64,000 nt of DNA, taken from positions 620,001 through 684,000 of the forward strand of contig CAWCEN010000004.1 in the NCBI GenBank assembly GCA_963794605.1. The letters are read 5' to 3'. The stretch comes from VAXT01 sp963794605. GTDB lineage: Bacteria > Actinomycetota > Thermoleophilia > Gaiellales > Gaiellaceae. The notes under the pieces were generated by a model. It did no database searches. It saw nothing but the letters and a program-made list of their open reading frames with translations, and was not told the origin of the DNA. Shown here piece by piece: positions 51,645-61,265 of this stretch (positions are counted from its first letter, which is position 1; the number at the start of each line of letters is the position of its first letter). The position numbers and the translations under genes are program-made.

Positions 51645-53342
51645 GTGAAGACGATCTGGTCCCTTTGGCAGGACGCGCTCGCCGAGCAGCGCACGAGGCC
51701 CGCCTACCTGGTGGAGGAAGACGGCGCATGGCGGGCCGTCTCTCAGGCCGAGGCGGCCGCGGCCGTCGACGAGCTCGCAAACGGCCTACTCGCGCTCGGT
51801 GTCAAGAAGGGCGATGCGTTCGGGATCCTCGCCCGCACACGCCTGGAATGGGCGCTCTTCGACCTCGCACTGGCACAGATCGGTGCGGTGGCAGCGGGCA
51901 TCTATCCGTCGAGTACGCCGGCCGAGAGCCGCTACATCCTCGAGCACTCGAACGCGGTGGGCTGCCTCGTCGACGGCGAGCTCCGAGAGAAGATCGAGGG
52001 TGCGAAGCTCGAGCACGTCTTCGAGACCGACCGGCTGGACGAGCTTCGCGCAAGCGGACGCGAGCACGCGGCAGCGAAACCCGACGCGCTCGAGCAGGCA
52101 CGGTCGCTGATCGGGGACGACGACCTCTTCACGTTCATCTACACCTCGGGCACGACCGGCCCGCCCAAGGCCTGCATGATCCTCAACCGCAACTACTACG
52201 ACATGGTCGGGAGGATCGACGAGATCGAGAGCTTCTTCCTGCCGACCGACGTCATGCTCCTCTACCTCCCGCTGGCCCACAACTTCGGCCGGCTCATGCA
52301 CCTCCTCGGAGCGCACCTCGGCTACACGATCGCGTTCGTCCCCGACCCGCGGCAGTTGGGCGAGCTCATGCCCCAGGTCCGCCCGACGGTTCTTCCCACC
52401 GTCCCGCGGGTGCTCGAGAAGGTGCACACAGCAGTGTCCGCCAACTTCACGGCCGCGGACGGCGTCAAGCGTCGCCTGATCGACTGGGCGCTTGACATCG
52501 GCAGGGAGGTGAGCGAGCTGCGCCAACGCCAAGCGCCGGTCCCGGCGGGGCTTGCGTTCAAGCACCGGATCGCGGATCGCCTCGTGTACTCGAAGGTCAA
52601 GGAACGGCTCGGCGGAAGGCTCCGGGCAGCGATCTCGGGCGGCGCTCCGCTGGCGAAGGAGATCGCCGAGTTCTTCCACACGCTCGACATCCTGATCCTC
52701 GAGGGGTACGGCCAGACCGAGGAGACGACGGCGTCGAACGTCAACATCCCGAATCGCTTCAAGTTCGGGACCGTCGGGCCGGCGATTCCCGGGATCGAGG
52801 TCACGACCGCCGAGGACGGGGAGATCCTGATCAAGGGCCCGACCGTCTTCGCCGGCTACTACAAGGACGATGAAGCGACTCGAGCGGTCCTGCCCGGCGA
52901 CGGCTGGCTGCACACCGGCGACGTCGGCGAGATCGACGAGGACGGATTCCTGACCGTCACCGACCGCAAGAAGGACATCATCGTCACCGCCGGCGGCAAG
53001 AACGTGGCACCGCAGAACGTCGAGAACCTGCTCAAGGCGATCCCGTGGGTCTCTCAGGCACTCGTTGTCGGGGACCGGCGACCGTACCTCGTGGCGCTGA
53101 TGACGCTCGATGAGGACGAGGTCGCGAAGCTGGACGGCAGCCAGGACGCGCATTCACTCGTCGCTGAGGCTGTGGAGCGAATCAACGAGCATCTGGCGCA
53201 CTTCGAGCAGGTGCGACGCTTCAAGATCCTCGACCGGGACTTCTCGCCCGAGCAAAACGAGGTCACACCGACGCTCAAGCTCAAGCGCCGCGTCGTCGAG
53301 GAGCATTTCGCCGACGAGTTGAAGGGCCTCTACACGGACTAG
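51645..53342 (+). CDS. Long-chain acyl-CoA synthetase (AMP-forming)
   Basis: A 565-aa adenylate-forming enzyme that activates fatty acids to acyl-CoA. P-loop FIYTSGTTGPPKA, then LEGYGQTEETTASN (A5 motif), GWLHTGDVGEIDEDGFL and TDRKKDIIVTAGGKNVAP (hinge). The C-terminal Lys region is EVTPTLKLKRR. GTG start, divergent from ku by 50 bp. It may supply the acyl-CoA dehydrogenases nearby. Its stop shares CTAG with the DUF4396 gene. Confidence 0.92.
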   Translation: MKTIWSLWQDALAEQRTRPAYLVEEDGAWRAVSQAEAAAAVDELANGLLALGVKKGDAFGILARTRLEWALFDLALAQIGAVAAGIYPSSTPAESRYILEHSNAVGCLVDGELREKIEGAKLEHVFETDRLDELRASGREHAAAKPDALEQARSLIGDDDLFTFIYTSGTTGPPKACMILNRNYYDMVGRIDEIESFFLPTDVMLLYLPLAHNFGRLMHLLGAHLGYTIAFVPDPRQLGELMPQVRPTVLPTVPRVLEKVHTAVSANFTAADGVKRRLIDWALDIGREVSELRQRQAPVPAGLAFKHRIADRLVYSKVKERLGGRLRAAISGGAPLAKEIAEFFHTLDILILEGYGQTEETTASNVNIPNRFKFGTVGPAIPGIEVTTAEDGEILIKGPTVFAGYYKDDEATRAVLPGDGWLHTGDVGEIDEDGFLTVTDRKKDIIVTAGGKNVAPQNVENLLKAIPWVSQALVVGDRRPYLVALMTLDEDEVAKLDGSQDAHSLVAEAVERINEHLAHFEQVRRFKILDRDFSPEQNEVTPTLKLKRRVVEEHFADELKGLYTD

Positions 53343-53803
53343 TGGCCGTGATGCGCGTGGACGACGGCGTGGCCGCGTCCGCGCGCGATGAGCCAGCGAT
53401 TGACTGGGAAGGCGGCGACCCAGGCGACGGCGAGCGCGAGGGCGAGGCTTCCCCAGAAGAGCGCATCGCCGAGACCGGCTTCCATAGCGCCCGGGATGAT
53501 GAGGATGATCGCGTTGTCGACGATCTCCATCACGGTGATCGAAAGCGTGTCCGCTGCGAACGCCAGGGTGATCACGGTTGCAAGAGTCAGGCCCGCGCGG
53601 AGCAGCGGGACTGCGGTGAACGAGTAGCCGAAGATGAAGGCCAGAACTATCGCCAGGACGATCGTTTCGAAATTGCCCCAGCCCAGCGCAGTGCCGATGG
53701 CGACGCCGAGCACCTCGCCGATCGCGCACCCGGTCAGACAGTGCGTCGTCGCCGACGCCGCGAGACGGTTCAGCGAAGCTTCTGAGGCGTGGGCGTGCGC
53801 GAT
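53339..53803 (-). CDS. DUF4396 membrane protein (non-canonical start)
   Basis: About 154 aa, four to five hydrophobic helices. The DUF4396 hallmark THCLTGCAIGEVLGVAIGTALGW (two Cys) lies partly before the first GTG (53713), so the gene must start upstream. In that frame there is no ATG/GTG/TTG up to the next gene. ATC at 53803 sits 6 nt after TATAAC, which fits a leaderless start giving (M)AHAHASEAS. CTG at 53773 is another option. Ends in a His-rich tail (AVVHAHHGH), perhaps metal-binding. Function unknown. Confidence 0.65.
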   Translation of the reverse strand: MAHAHASEASLNRLAASATTHCLTGCAIGEVLGVAIGTALGWGNFETIVLAIVLAFIFGYSFTAVPLLRAGLTLATVITLAFAADTLSITVMEIVDNAIILIIPGAMEAGLGDALFWGSLALALAVAWVAAFPVNRWLIARGRGHAVVHAHHGH

Positions 53804-53810
53804 TCGGGCG

Positions 53811-54890
53811 TTATAGCCGCCGAGCGCCGACCCACGTCGACGAGTACCAGCCGCTCAAGCTCGAGATCTTGACGACGTCGCCGGTGTGCGGCGAGTGGAT
53901 GAACTGGCCGCCACCGATGTAGATCCCGACGTGCCCGAGCCCGTTGAAGAAGACGAGGTCACCGGCCTGGAGCTGGTCGCGCGACACGGGCATCCCGTAG
54001 CCGTACTGGGCCGCCGCGTTGTGCGGCAGCGAGACCCCGATCTGGTTGAAGACGTACATCACGAACCCGGAGCAGTCGAACCCGCCGGGGCTCGCTCCGC
54101 CGTAGACGTACGGCGTTCCGAGGTACTGCATCGCGATCCCGACGGCACCGCCGTACTTGGAAGGCGGTGCGTAGACGGGCGCGGGCTGAGGCGACGTAAC
54201 GGCGCCGGCGCTCGCGTTCAGCACCGTCGCGCCGGTAGTGGCCATCCGGGCGCGGGCCTGCGCGGCGAGCTCGGCCTGCCGTGCCTGCTCTGCGGCTTGC
54301 ATCTGACTGATCTCGCTCTTGATCGAGGACAGGAGCTGTTGCCGCGAGGCGAGCTGGTCCTCGATCGACGCCTTCTCCGCTGAGCGCTCGGCCACGAGCT
54401 CGGCCTGCTGCACGTGCGCAGTCTGGAGTCGGGCGCGCTCATGCTTGACCTTCGCGCGGAAGACTTTGACCTGCTTGAGAACGTCGGCGCTCTGATCCGA
54501 GACGCGGTCGACCGTGTCGATCCTCGAGATCAGGTCGTCCATCGACGTCGCCCCGAGGAGCACCTCGAGCCCCGTGTCCTGGTTTCCGGACGTGTACATC
54601 GCGATGAGATGCGCGTTCAGCTGTCGCTGCGAGTGCTTGAGGTTGGCCTTCGCGAGCTTGAGCTCAACCTTGTTCGTGCGGAGGTCGCTCTCGATCCCGG
54701 CGAGCTTCTCGTTCGCGAGGTTGTACGCGTCGACGGCGCGCTCGAGGTTGGAGTCGAGGCCCTGGATCTGGGCCATGACGCTGCGCGCCTCGGCCTGCTT
54801 CGAGGGCACCGAGCCCGGCGCAGCAAACGACGTCGAGGCAGCCGCAAGAGCTGCCGCGAGGCCGATAAACACCATTCGCGCCAGCCGCAT
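53811..54890 (-). CDS. NlpC/P60 peptidoglycan hydrolase with PcsB-like coiled coil
   Basis: A 359-aa secreted wall hydrolase. Signal peptide (MVFIGLAAALAAASTSFA), then a long coiled coil (residues about 30-225) with the PcsB/RipA-like hairpin segment MYTSGNQDTGLEVLLGATSMDD. The NlpC/P60 domain follows: Cys in GGFDCSGFVMYVF, His in GHVGIYIG, third residue in QFIHSPHTGD. It cuts stem peptides, like RipA in mycobacteria, and is usually kept in check by its coiled coil. ATG at 54890 precedes the signal peptide. Divergent from the 3D-domain gene, whose coiled coil is related. Confidence 0.9.
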   Translation of the reverse strand: MRLARMVFIGLAAALAAASTSFAAPGSVPSKQAEARSVMAQIQGLDSNLERAVDAYNLANEKLAGIESDLRTNKVELKLAKANLKHSQRQLNAHLIAMYTSGNQDTGLEVLLGATSMDDLISRIDTVDRVSDQSADVLKQVKVFRAKVKHERARLQTAHVQQAELVAERSAEKASIEDQLASRQQLLSSIKSEISQMQAAEQARQAELAAQARARMATTGATVLNASAGAVTSPQPAPVYAPPSKYGGAVGIAMQYLGTPYVYGGASPGGFDCSGFVMYVFNQIGVSLPHNAAAQYGYGMPVSRDQLQAGDLVFFNGLGHVGIYIGGGQFIHSPHTGDVVKISSLSGWYSSTWVGARRL

Positions 54891-55080
54891 GCATACGCCG
54901 ATGGACGCGCGTGTCCTGGCCACGACGGGCGCACCGGAAGGGGGCCGGTACGTCACGAGCACGGCACCTTAACAACCCTTCCGGATGACCGCAAACGGAA
55001 TAGAAAGTGCCGTCTGCGACGAGGGCCGGGCTCGCGGAAAACCCGACCGGCGAGGACGACGAGGTGTTAGGTTGCCCGCC

Positions 55081-56058
55081 GTGGGAGAGCCAGGTAGGGG
55101 GGTGCGAGCTACGCTCGTATCCGCGTCTGTGGTCACTCTGGCCGCTTTGCTGTTGCCCGCCGCAATCGGCGCCGGGTCGCCGTCGCGGCTCCATGAACGG
55201 GCTCAGGAGCTGCGAAACGAGAACTCCGAGCTCGCGGGCAAGGCGAGGGCGACCTGGCTCAGTTCGGTCACGCTTTCGACGCGACTCGCCGAGACTCAGG
55301 ACGCGCTGGTGCGGTTCCGTGCAAGGCGGGAAGCGATCGCGGCACAGCGCGCCGAGGTGGAGCACAGCCTGCGCCTCGCACGCCGCACGCTGAAGGTCTC
55401 GCAGCGACGCCTTGCCGATCGGCTTCGACTGATGTACGAGCAAGGCCCGGCCGACCCGATGTCCGTGCTCGTCGGCGCCACTTCCGTCGACGATGCGATC
55501 AACCGAATCGAGAACCTGCACCGCATCGCGGGCCTCGACCGCAACGTGATCGACGCCGCGAAGGCTGCCAAAGCGCACTTGACCGCCCTCGCGCAGCGAC
55601 TGGCGGCCGATGAGACCCGTGCGCGCGAGACGGAAGCTGCGACCGCGGCGACCCTGGTCGCGCTCGCGGCCGCTCAGCGCGAGCAGGCGGCCACCTTGAC
55701 CAGGCTCCGCGCGGAGAGGAGCGCGAATTCGTCCCACATCTCCTCGCTCGAGTCGCAGGCGCGCGAGCTAGCCGCTCTCCCGAGCGCCGGCCAGAACGGG
55801 CGGACCCTGACGGTGGTCGCGACGGGGTACGCGCTCGCCGGCCACACCTCGACCGGAGTTCCGGTCGGCTACGGAATCGTCGCGGTCGACCCCGGTGTAA
55901 TCGCGCTTGGGACGAAGATGACGATTCCCGGCTACGGGCAGGGTGTCGCGGCCGACACCGGCGGCGCTGTCTCCGGGTCGCGCATCGACCTCTGGTTCCC
56001 GACTGAGGCCGAAGCGCTCGCGTGGGGCAGCAGAACAGTTACCTTGACGCTGCACTGA
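55081..56058 (+). CDS. 3D-domain wall protein with PcsB-like coiled coil
   Basis: A 325-aa exported protein. A signal-like helix (LVSASVVTLAALLLPAAIG) precedes a coiled coil with MYEQGPADPMSVLVGATSVDD, clearly related to the coiled coil of the divergent NlpC/P60 gene. The C-terminus is a 3D domain with its Asp residues (GIVAVDPGVIALGTKM, VAADTGGAVSGSRIDLWF), a lytic-transglycosylase-like beta barrel known from RpfB/YabE/MltA-type proteins. GTG at 55081 is chosen; GTG 55102 is possible. The two genes look like a duplicated scaffold given two different enzymatic ends. Confidence 0.85.
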   Translation: MGEPGRGVRATLVSASVVTLAALLLPAAIGAGSPSRLHERAQELRNENSELAGKARATWLSSVTLSTRLAETQDALVRFRARREAIAAQRAEVEHSLRLARRTLKVSQRRLADRLRLMYEQGPADPMSVLVGATSVDDAINRIENLHRIAGLDRNVIDAAKAAKAHLTALAQRLAADETRARETEAATAATLVALAAAQREQAATLTRLRAERSANSSHISSLESQARELAALPSAGQNGRTLTVVATGYALAGHTSTGVPVGYGIVAVDPGVIALGTKMTIPGYGQGVAADTGGAVSGSRIDLWFPTEAEALAWGSRTVTLTLH

Positions 56059-56086
56059 CCGAGCGGACACAGAAGGGGCGTCGCAG

Positions 56087-56767
56087 ATGAGCGAAGCCGC
56101 AGAGCGGAAGGCCAAGAAGGACGGTGAGGACCTGCGCGTGCTGCTCGTGGACGACCACGACTTGTTCCGGACCGGCCTCAGGAACCTGCTCGAGGAGCAG
56201 GGCGTCCAGGTCGTCGCGGAGGCGGCCAACGGCCAAGACGCGATCCGCTCCGTGCGCGAGGTCGCCCCGGACGTAGTGGTGATGGACCTCAACATGCCCG
56301 GCATCACAGGAGTCGAGGCGACGCGCGAGATCACCTCGTTCGCGCCGCTCACGCGCGTCGTCGTCCTGACCATCTCGGATCAGGACGAGGACGTGATGGA
56401 CGCCATCGTCGCCGGTGCGTGCGGGTACCTCGTCAAGGATTCGTCGATCCAGGAGCTGATCCGCGGCATCAAGTCGGCCGCGGTCGGCGAGTCGCTGATC
56501 TCACCGCCGATCGCCGCGAAGGTGCTTCAGCGGATGCGCGCAGTCACGCTCGATCAGGGAGCCGAGACGATCCGCGCCGAGCTCTCCGACCGCGAGCTCG
56601 AAGTCCTGCGCCTGATCGCGAACGGGAAGGACAACTCCCAGATCGCCGCGGCGCTGCACATCAGTCCGAAGACGGTCAAGAACCACATCTCGAACATCCT
56701 CATGAAGCTGCAGATCGAGAACCGCATCCAGGCGGCCGTCTACGCCGTGCGCAGCGGGATTGTCTAA
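56087..56767 (+). CDS. NarL/LuxR-type response regulator
   Basis: A 226-aa two-component regulator. Receiver domain: VLLVDDHDLFRTGL, phospho-Asp67 in VVVMDLNMPG, the Thr in VVLTISD, and Lys in YLVKDSS. C-terminal LuxR helix-turn-helix: LSDRELEVLRLIANGKDNSQ, then HISPKTVKNHISNILMKL. No histidine kinase is adjacent, so the input is not visible. It starts 28 bp after the 3D-domain gene and may be transcribed with it. Confidence 0.92.
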   Translation: MSEAAERKAKKDGEDLRVLLVDDHDLFRTGLRNLLEEQGVQVVAEAANGQDAIRSVREVAPDVVVMDLNMPGITGVEATREITSFAPLTRVVVLTISDQDEDVMDAIVAGACGYLVKDSSIQELIRGIKSAAVGESLISPPIAAKVLQRMRAVTLDQGAETIRAELSDRELEVLRLIANGKDNSQIAAALHISPKTVKNHISNILMKLQIENRIQAAVYAVRSGIV

Positions 56768-56815
56768 GGCATCGCTCGCGATGCCGACCAGGAGAGGCCG
56801 TGCTGGCTCGGCCGC

Positions 56816-57133
56816 TTAAGCAGCTTCCGCGACGATCTTGCGGAGCGGTGCGAGCAGCTTGCGGAGCTCGGTACTTTGGCGGGTCGCCGCTTGCAAGCGG
56901 TTGAGCAAAGCCGGGAGCTCTCCGCTCGGCATGTCGTGTCCCACTACACCGGTTTGGTGGGTCAATTCGTCGATGCGACGCTCGATGCGAAGACATTCGG
57001 CATCGAGCTCAAGCGCTCGCGCGTAGCCGTCGGTCACCGTCGGTTCCATCTCGCTGCGGGGAAGCGCCGGACCTTCGGCCGTCGCGTCGGTGAGCGCCTG
57101 GATACGCTCCAGGAGTTCCCGGTCGTCAGCCAC
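56816..57133 (-). CDS. Hypothetical helical protein
   Basis: A 105-aa soluble protein, mainly helical and charged (DDRELLERIQALTDATAE; DAECLRIERRIDELTHQTG; LLNRLQAATRQSTELRKLL). It looks like a small coiled-coil protein. I do not recognise it. It is convergent with the response-regulator gene and divergent from PBP4. Confidence 0.55.
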   Translation of the reverse strand: MADDRELLERIQALTDATAEGPALPRSEMEPTVTDGYARALELDAECLRIERRIDELTHQTGVVGHDMPSGELPALLNRLQAATRQSTELRKLLAPLRKIVAEAA

Positions 57134-57215
57134 CAGGAGCCGATTATTTGCAGGCTGATCGACCGAGGGCTATGGGCCGTGCGACCCATCTTGCCGCGCC
57201 TCGGGTCCTAAACAC

Positions 57216-57245
57216 TTGACGTTGTCCCGTACGCCTCTGGACAAT
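57216..57245 (+). promoter_or_regulatory. Promoter for the PBP4 gene, leaderless
   Basis: TTGACG (57216-57221), 18-bp spacer, GACAAT (57240-57245). The predicted start is the GTG at 57252, so the mRNA would have no leader. Confidence 0.5.
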
Positions 57246-57251
57246 GTCGCC

Positions 57252-58451
57252 GTGCCCAGAATCGCGGCCGTCGCCCTCGCGGTGGTCTTGCTCGCACCGT
57301 CGCCGGCGATCGCCGCGGGCCAGACCCCGCTCGCCCGCAAGCTCGCGCGCGCGCTCGCCGTTCCCCACGTGTCGAAAGCTCGTACGTCCGCGCTCGCGGT
57401 CGATCTCGCGACCGGCAGGCAGCTCTACGCCCGCAATCTGCGCCTGCCGCTGATCCCGGCCTCGAACGAGAAGCTCGCCGTCACGTACGCATCGCTGCTC
57501 GCGCTCGGGCCGAGCTTCCGCTTCTCGACGGACGTCCTCGGTGAGGGCGAGCTCGAGGGGACGCTCTGGCGCGGCGACATCGTGCTCAAGGGCAACGGCG
57601 ATCCGACCCTGTCCACGCTCGACCTGCTTTCGCTCGCGTCGCAGCTTCGGTCGCAGGGCATCAAGCGGGTGACAGGGCAGGTGATCGGCGACGAGTCGTT
57701 CTTCGACGCGAGGCGCATGGCGCCCGGGTGGAAGTCGTACTTCTTCCTCAACGAGTCACCCGCGCTCTCGGCACTGACTGTCGACCGCGGCCGGTACAAG
57801 GGCCACGCGACCCGACAGCCCGCTCTCGCGGCCGCGCTCTCCTTTCGGACGGCCCTGCTCCGGGCGGGGATCTCGGTCGCGGGCCGCGCCTTGACGGGGA
57901 CCGCCGACTCCGCGGCCGTCCCGCTCGCGACGATCGAGTCGGTGCCGCTCACGGTCGTCCTACGCTTCATGGACCACGAAAGCGACAACTTCACGGCCGA
58001 GATGCTCCTCAAGCAGCTCGGCGCGGGCGTCGGCCTCCAGGGCACGACCGCGGCCGGCGCGCAGGTCGTGCTCCAGCTGCTCCAGGAGCAGCAGATCCCG
58101 CTGGCGGGCGTACGGATCGTCGACGGCTCCGGCCTATCACGGCTCGATCGGCTGACGACGGAGGCCGTGGTCGCGATGCTCCGCTCGAGCTGGCTCAATG
58201 AGGACCTGCGCGAGCTGCTGGTCGATGCGCTGCCCGTCGCGGGCCGGAGCGGGACGCTCGACTCCCGCATGCGCGGCACCGTGGCTGCGGGGCGTGTCCG
58301 CGCGAAGACGGGGACGCTGAACCAGGCGTCCGCGCTGTCCGGCTACGTGCGCCGCCGCTACGCGTTCTCTGTCATCCAGAACGGCCCCGGAATCTCGATC
58401 TACTGGGCGCGAGTGGCGCAGGATCAGTTCGCGACGGTCTTAGCCAGATAG
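57252..58451 (+). CDS. dacB: D-alanyl-D-alanine carboxypeptidase/endopeptidase (PBP4, S13)
   Basis: A 399-aa secreted penicillin-binding protein that trims wall peptides. Signal peptide (IAAVALAVVLLAPSPAIAAG). Active site: SxxK at Ser71-Lys74 (PASNEKLAV), SxN in DHESDNFTAEML, and KTG in VRAKTGTLNQ. The lack of any SD and the promoter 6 nt upstream favour a leaderless GTG start. It overlaps ligA at the 3' end by 12 bp. Confidence 0.92.
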   Translation: MPRIAAVALAVVLLAPSPAIAAGQTPLARKLARALAVPHVSKARTSALAVDLATGRQLYARNLRLPLIPASNEKLAVTYASLLALGPSFRFSTDVLGEGELEGTLWRGDIVLKGNGDPTLSTLDLLSLASQLRSQGIKRVTGQVIGDESFFDARRMAPGWKSYFFLNESPALSALTVDRGRYKGHATRQPALAAALSFRTALLRAGISVAGRALTGTADSAAVPLATIESVPLTVVLRFMDHESDNFTAEMLLKQLGAGVGLQGTTAAGAQVVLQLLQEQQIPLAGVRIVDGSGLSRLDRLTTEAVVAMLRSSWLNEDLRELLVDALPVAGRSGTLDSRMRGTVAAGRVRAKTGTLNQASALSGYVRRRYAFSVIQNGPGISIYWARVAQDQFATVLAR

Positions 58452-60437
58452 GAGTTTTTGCAGGGCTTTTTCGTCGAGGACGGGGACGCCTGCGTCCTGT
58501 GCCTTCTTCAGCTTCGAACCGGGCTCCTCGCCGACGATCAGCCCCGCCGTCTTTTTCGAGACCGAGTTCGAGACCTTTGCGCCCTTCGCCTCGAGCGCCT
58601 TGGCCGCCTCGTCACGCGTGAGCGATTCGAGCGTGCCTGTGATCACGTAAGTCTGGCCTGAGAGCAGGCCCTCGACGGGTTTCAGCTCGTCCCCGGTCTC
58701 GAAGCGCAGGCCGAGGTCGCGCAGCTCCTGGACGAGCTTCACGTTCTCCTCGTCCGAAAACCACTCCGCGATCCCCTCCGCTCGACCCGGCCCGATGCCT
58801 TCGGCTTCCTGGATCTCCTCCTGGGTCGCGTTCATGAGCTCGTCGATCGAGCCGAAGTGCGCCGCGAGGTTCCGCGCGGTCACCCATCCTGTGTCCGGGA
58901 TGTTGAGACCGGCCAGGACTCGATGGAACGTCATCGCTTGCTTCGACTGCTGGATCGCCGCGATCGCGTTGCCGGCCGAGATCTCCGCGTAGCCGTCGAG
59001 CTCCATCAGCTGCTCCTTCGTCAGCCGGTAGAGGTCCGGCAGTGACGTGACGATTCCCTCGCGCCACAGCCTCCGGATCGCCTGCTCGCCGACGCCGTCG
59101 ATGTCCCAGACCCAGTTGATGAGAGTCTCGAGCCCACGCGACTCGCACTTCGGGTTCGGGCACCGATGCATGGCTTCGCCCTCGGGCCTCACGATCTCGG
59201 CGCCGCAGAGCGGGCACTTCTTCGGCATCCGGAAGCGCCGCGAGCCTTTCGCGTGCGGGAGCACCGGCCCGACGACCTGCGGGATCACGTCGCCGGCGCG
59301 CTGGACGATGACCGTGTCGCCGACGCGGATGTCCTTGCGGTTGATGTCGTCCTCGTTGTGAAGTGTCGCGGTCGAGACGGTCACGCCTCCGACCTCGACG
59401 GGCTCCAGCTGCGCCCACGGGTTGAGCGCACCGGTCCGCCCCACTCTGATGTGGATTTGCAGGAGTTTTGTCTGCGCGGTCATCGGCGCCCACTTGTACG
59501 CGCGCGCCCAGCGCGGGCGGCCATGGAGCTCGCTCAGACGCCGCTGTTGGTCGAACGAGTCGACCTTGATCACGATCCCGTCGATCTCGTAGTCGAGCTC
59601 GATGCGCTTCGTCTCCCAGACGCGGCAGACCTCGGCGACGGACTCGATCGAGTCGTGCCGCTCGGCGAAAGGGTTCGTGCGAAAGCCGTGCTCGCGGAGC
59701 CACTCCAGCGCCTCCCAGTGCGTGGCGAGGTCGATCTCTTCCGCCGCGCCGAGGCCGTACATCCAGACCGCGAGCGGGCGCGAGGCGGTGATCGACGAGT
59801 CCTTTTGGCGAAGTGAGCCGGCGGCCGCGTTCCTCGGATTCGGCGCAAGCTTCTGGCCCAGCTCGGCGACGCGTTCGTTCAGCTCGCGGAAGCCGGAGAT
59901 GGGCATGTAGACCTCGCCGCGCACCTCCGCGACCGGGGGCAGGCCGTCGCCGCGCATCTTGAGCGGTACCGACGAGATCGTGCGCAGGTTGACGGTCACA
60001 TCCTCGCCTTGGAGGCCGTCGCCGCGCGTCGCGCCGCGCGTGAGCTGCCCGCCCTCGTAGGTGAGGTTGATTGCGAGCCCGTCGATCTTCGGCTCGGTGA
60101 CGAAGGTGACCGGCTCGTCGGAGTCGAGCCGCTTGCGGACGTCGCTGGCCCATTTCTCGAGCGCCTCGTCGGTCGTGACCTTCTCGAGCGAGCCCATCGG
60201 CGTCAGGTGCTGCACCTTCTGGAAGCGACCGCTGATGGGAGCGCCGACCCGCTGGGTCGGCGAGTCGGGCGAGATCAGTTCGGGATGCTCCTCCTCGAGC
60301 GCCTTGAGCTCGTCGAAGAGCCGGTCATACTCGGCGTCCGAGATCTCAGGATCGTCGAGGACGTGGTAGCGGTAGAGGTGGTGATCGAGCTGCTCGCGCA
60401 GCTCCTCGACGCGCCTGTCGACGGTCTTGGTCGCCAT
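58440..60437 (-). CDS. ligA: NAD-dependent DNA ligase
   Basis: The replicative ligase, 665 aa. Ia domain with YHVLDDPEISDAEYDRL; adenylated Lys117 in VTEPKIDGLAI; OB fold GRTGALNPWAQLEPVEVGG; Cys4 zinc finger (CPLCG, then CPNPKCESRG); helix-hairpin-helix repeats; C-terminal BRCT (QTYVITGTLESLTRDEA). Complete and intact. Confidence 0.96.
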   Translation of the reverse strand: MATKTVDRRVEELREQLDHHLYRYHVLDDPEISDAEYDRLFDELKALEEEHPELISPDSPTQRVGAPISGRFQKVQHLTPMGSLEKVTTDEALEKWASDVRKRLDSDEPVTFVTEPKIDGLAINLTYEGGQLTRGATRGDGLQGEDVTVNLRTISSVPLKMRGDGLPPVAEVRGEVYMPISGFRELNERVAELGQKLAPNPRNAAAGSLRQKDSSITASRPLAVWMYGLGAAEEIDLATHWEALEWLREHGFRTNPFAERHDSIESVAEVCRVWETKRIELDYEIDGIVIKVDSFDQQRRLSELHGRPRWARAYKWAPMTAQTKLLQIHIRVGRTGALNPWAQLEPVEVGGVTVSTATLHNEDDINRKDIRVGDTVIVQRAGDVIPQVVGPVLPHAKGSRRFRMPKKCPLCGAEIVRPEGEAMHRCPNPKCESRGLETLINWVWDIDGVGEQAIRRLWREGIVTSLPDLYRLTKEQLMELDGYAEISAGNAIAAIQQSKQAMTFHRVLAGLNIPDTGWVTARNLAAHFGSIDELMNATQEEIQEAEGIGPGRAEGIAEWFSDEENVKLVQELRDLGLRFETGDELKPVEGLLSGQTYVITGTLESLTRDEAAKALEAKGAKVSNSVSKKTAGLIVGEEPGSKLKKAQDAGVPVLDEKALQKLLSG

Positions 60438-60505
60438 CGAGCGTGATGCTAGCGTCGCCCTCGACCCGACTCGCGATCCTGCGCGCGGGGCAGAGCGTCA
60501 GAGAA

Positions 60506-61223
60506 TCAGTACTCGACGCGATCGAGGTAGAGGCCATGCGAGGGCGCGGTCGTGCCGGCAGCGTCTCGCGGGGCGCCTTCAAGGAGCCCGGCCATCTCCT
60601 CCGGGGGCTTCTCGAGCATCGTGCCGACGAGGGTTCGCACCATGTGGCGCAGGAACGAGTTGGCCGTAATCTCGAGCTCGAGCGCCTCTCCTCGGTCAAA
60701 CCATGCGGCCGAGCTCACCTTGCGTCTGAAGTCCCTGTGCTGCGTCTCGGTCGGCGTGAAGGCGCGGAAGTCGTGCCCTCCGATCAGAAGGTCCGCGCTG
60801 TCGGCGAGCGCCTTGTAGTCGATCTGATGCGGGTACCAGTAGCTGCGGCTCTGCTCAAACGGCGAAGGCGTCTCGCGGCGCCAGATGCGGTAGCGATAGC
60901 TCCTCGCCGTCGCTGAGTGCCGGGCATGGAAGTCGGGGCCCGCCTCCTCCGCCACGATCACTGCGACATCGTCTGGAAGAGCAGTTGTTCAGCGCCTTCG
61001 CCGCGCTGTCCAGCGGCGGCCCGCCCTCGACGTCGACGCTCGCGACCTGCCCCAGCGCGTGGACGCCCGTATCCGTTCTCCCTGCAACGGAGAGGTTTTC
61101 GTACCTGCCGTACACCCAGGCCAGAGCCTCGCGAACGACTCCCTCCACGGTCCTCAGGTTCGGCTGCGTTGCCCAGCCGCGGAACCGCGACCCTTCGTAT
61201 TCGAGCGTCAACTTGAGCCTCAC
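60506..61223 (-). CDS. truA: tRNA pseudouridine(38-40) synthase (internal frameshift)
   Basis: Makes pseudouridine in the tRNA anticodon arm. The N-part reads LKLTLEYEGSRFRGWATQPN and has the catalytic Asp in SVAGRTDTGVHALGQV. After AAKALNN the frame as given is lost. With one base fewer near 60985 it continues DDVAVIVAEEAGPDFHARHS and TARSYRYRIW to the end at 60506 (238 aa, normal). The two halves match the family without a gap, so a single-base insertion is likely. Adjacent to ligA. Confidence 0.88.
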
Positions 61224-61265
61224 AGGTGCCCATCATCTCGCCGCGGGAAGGGGCCTGGGGAAGCT

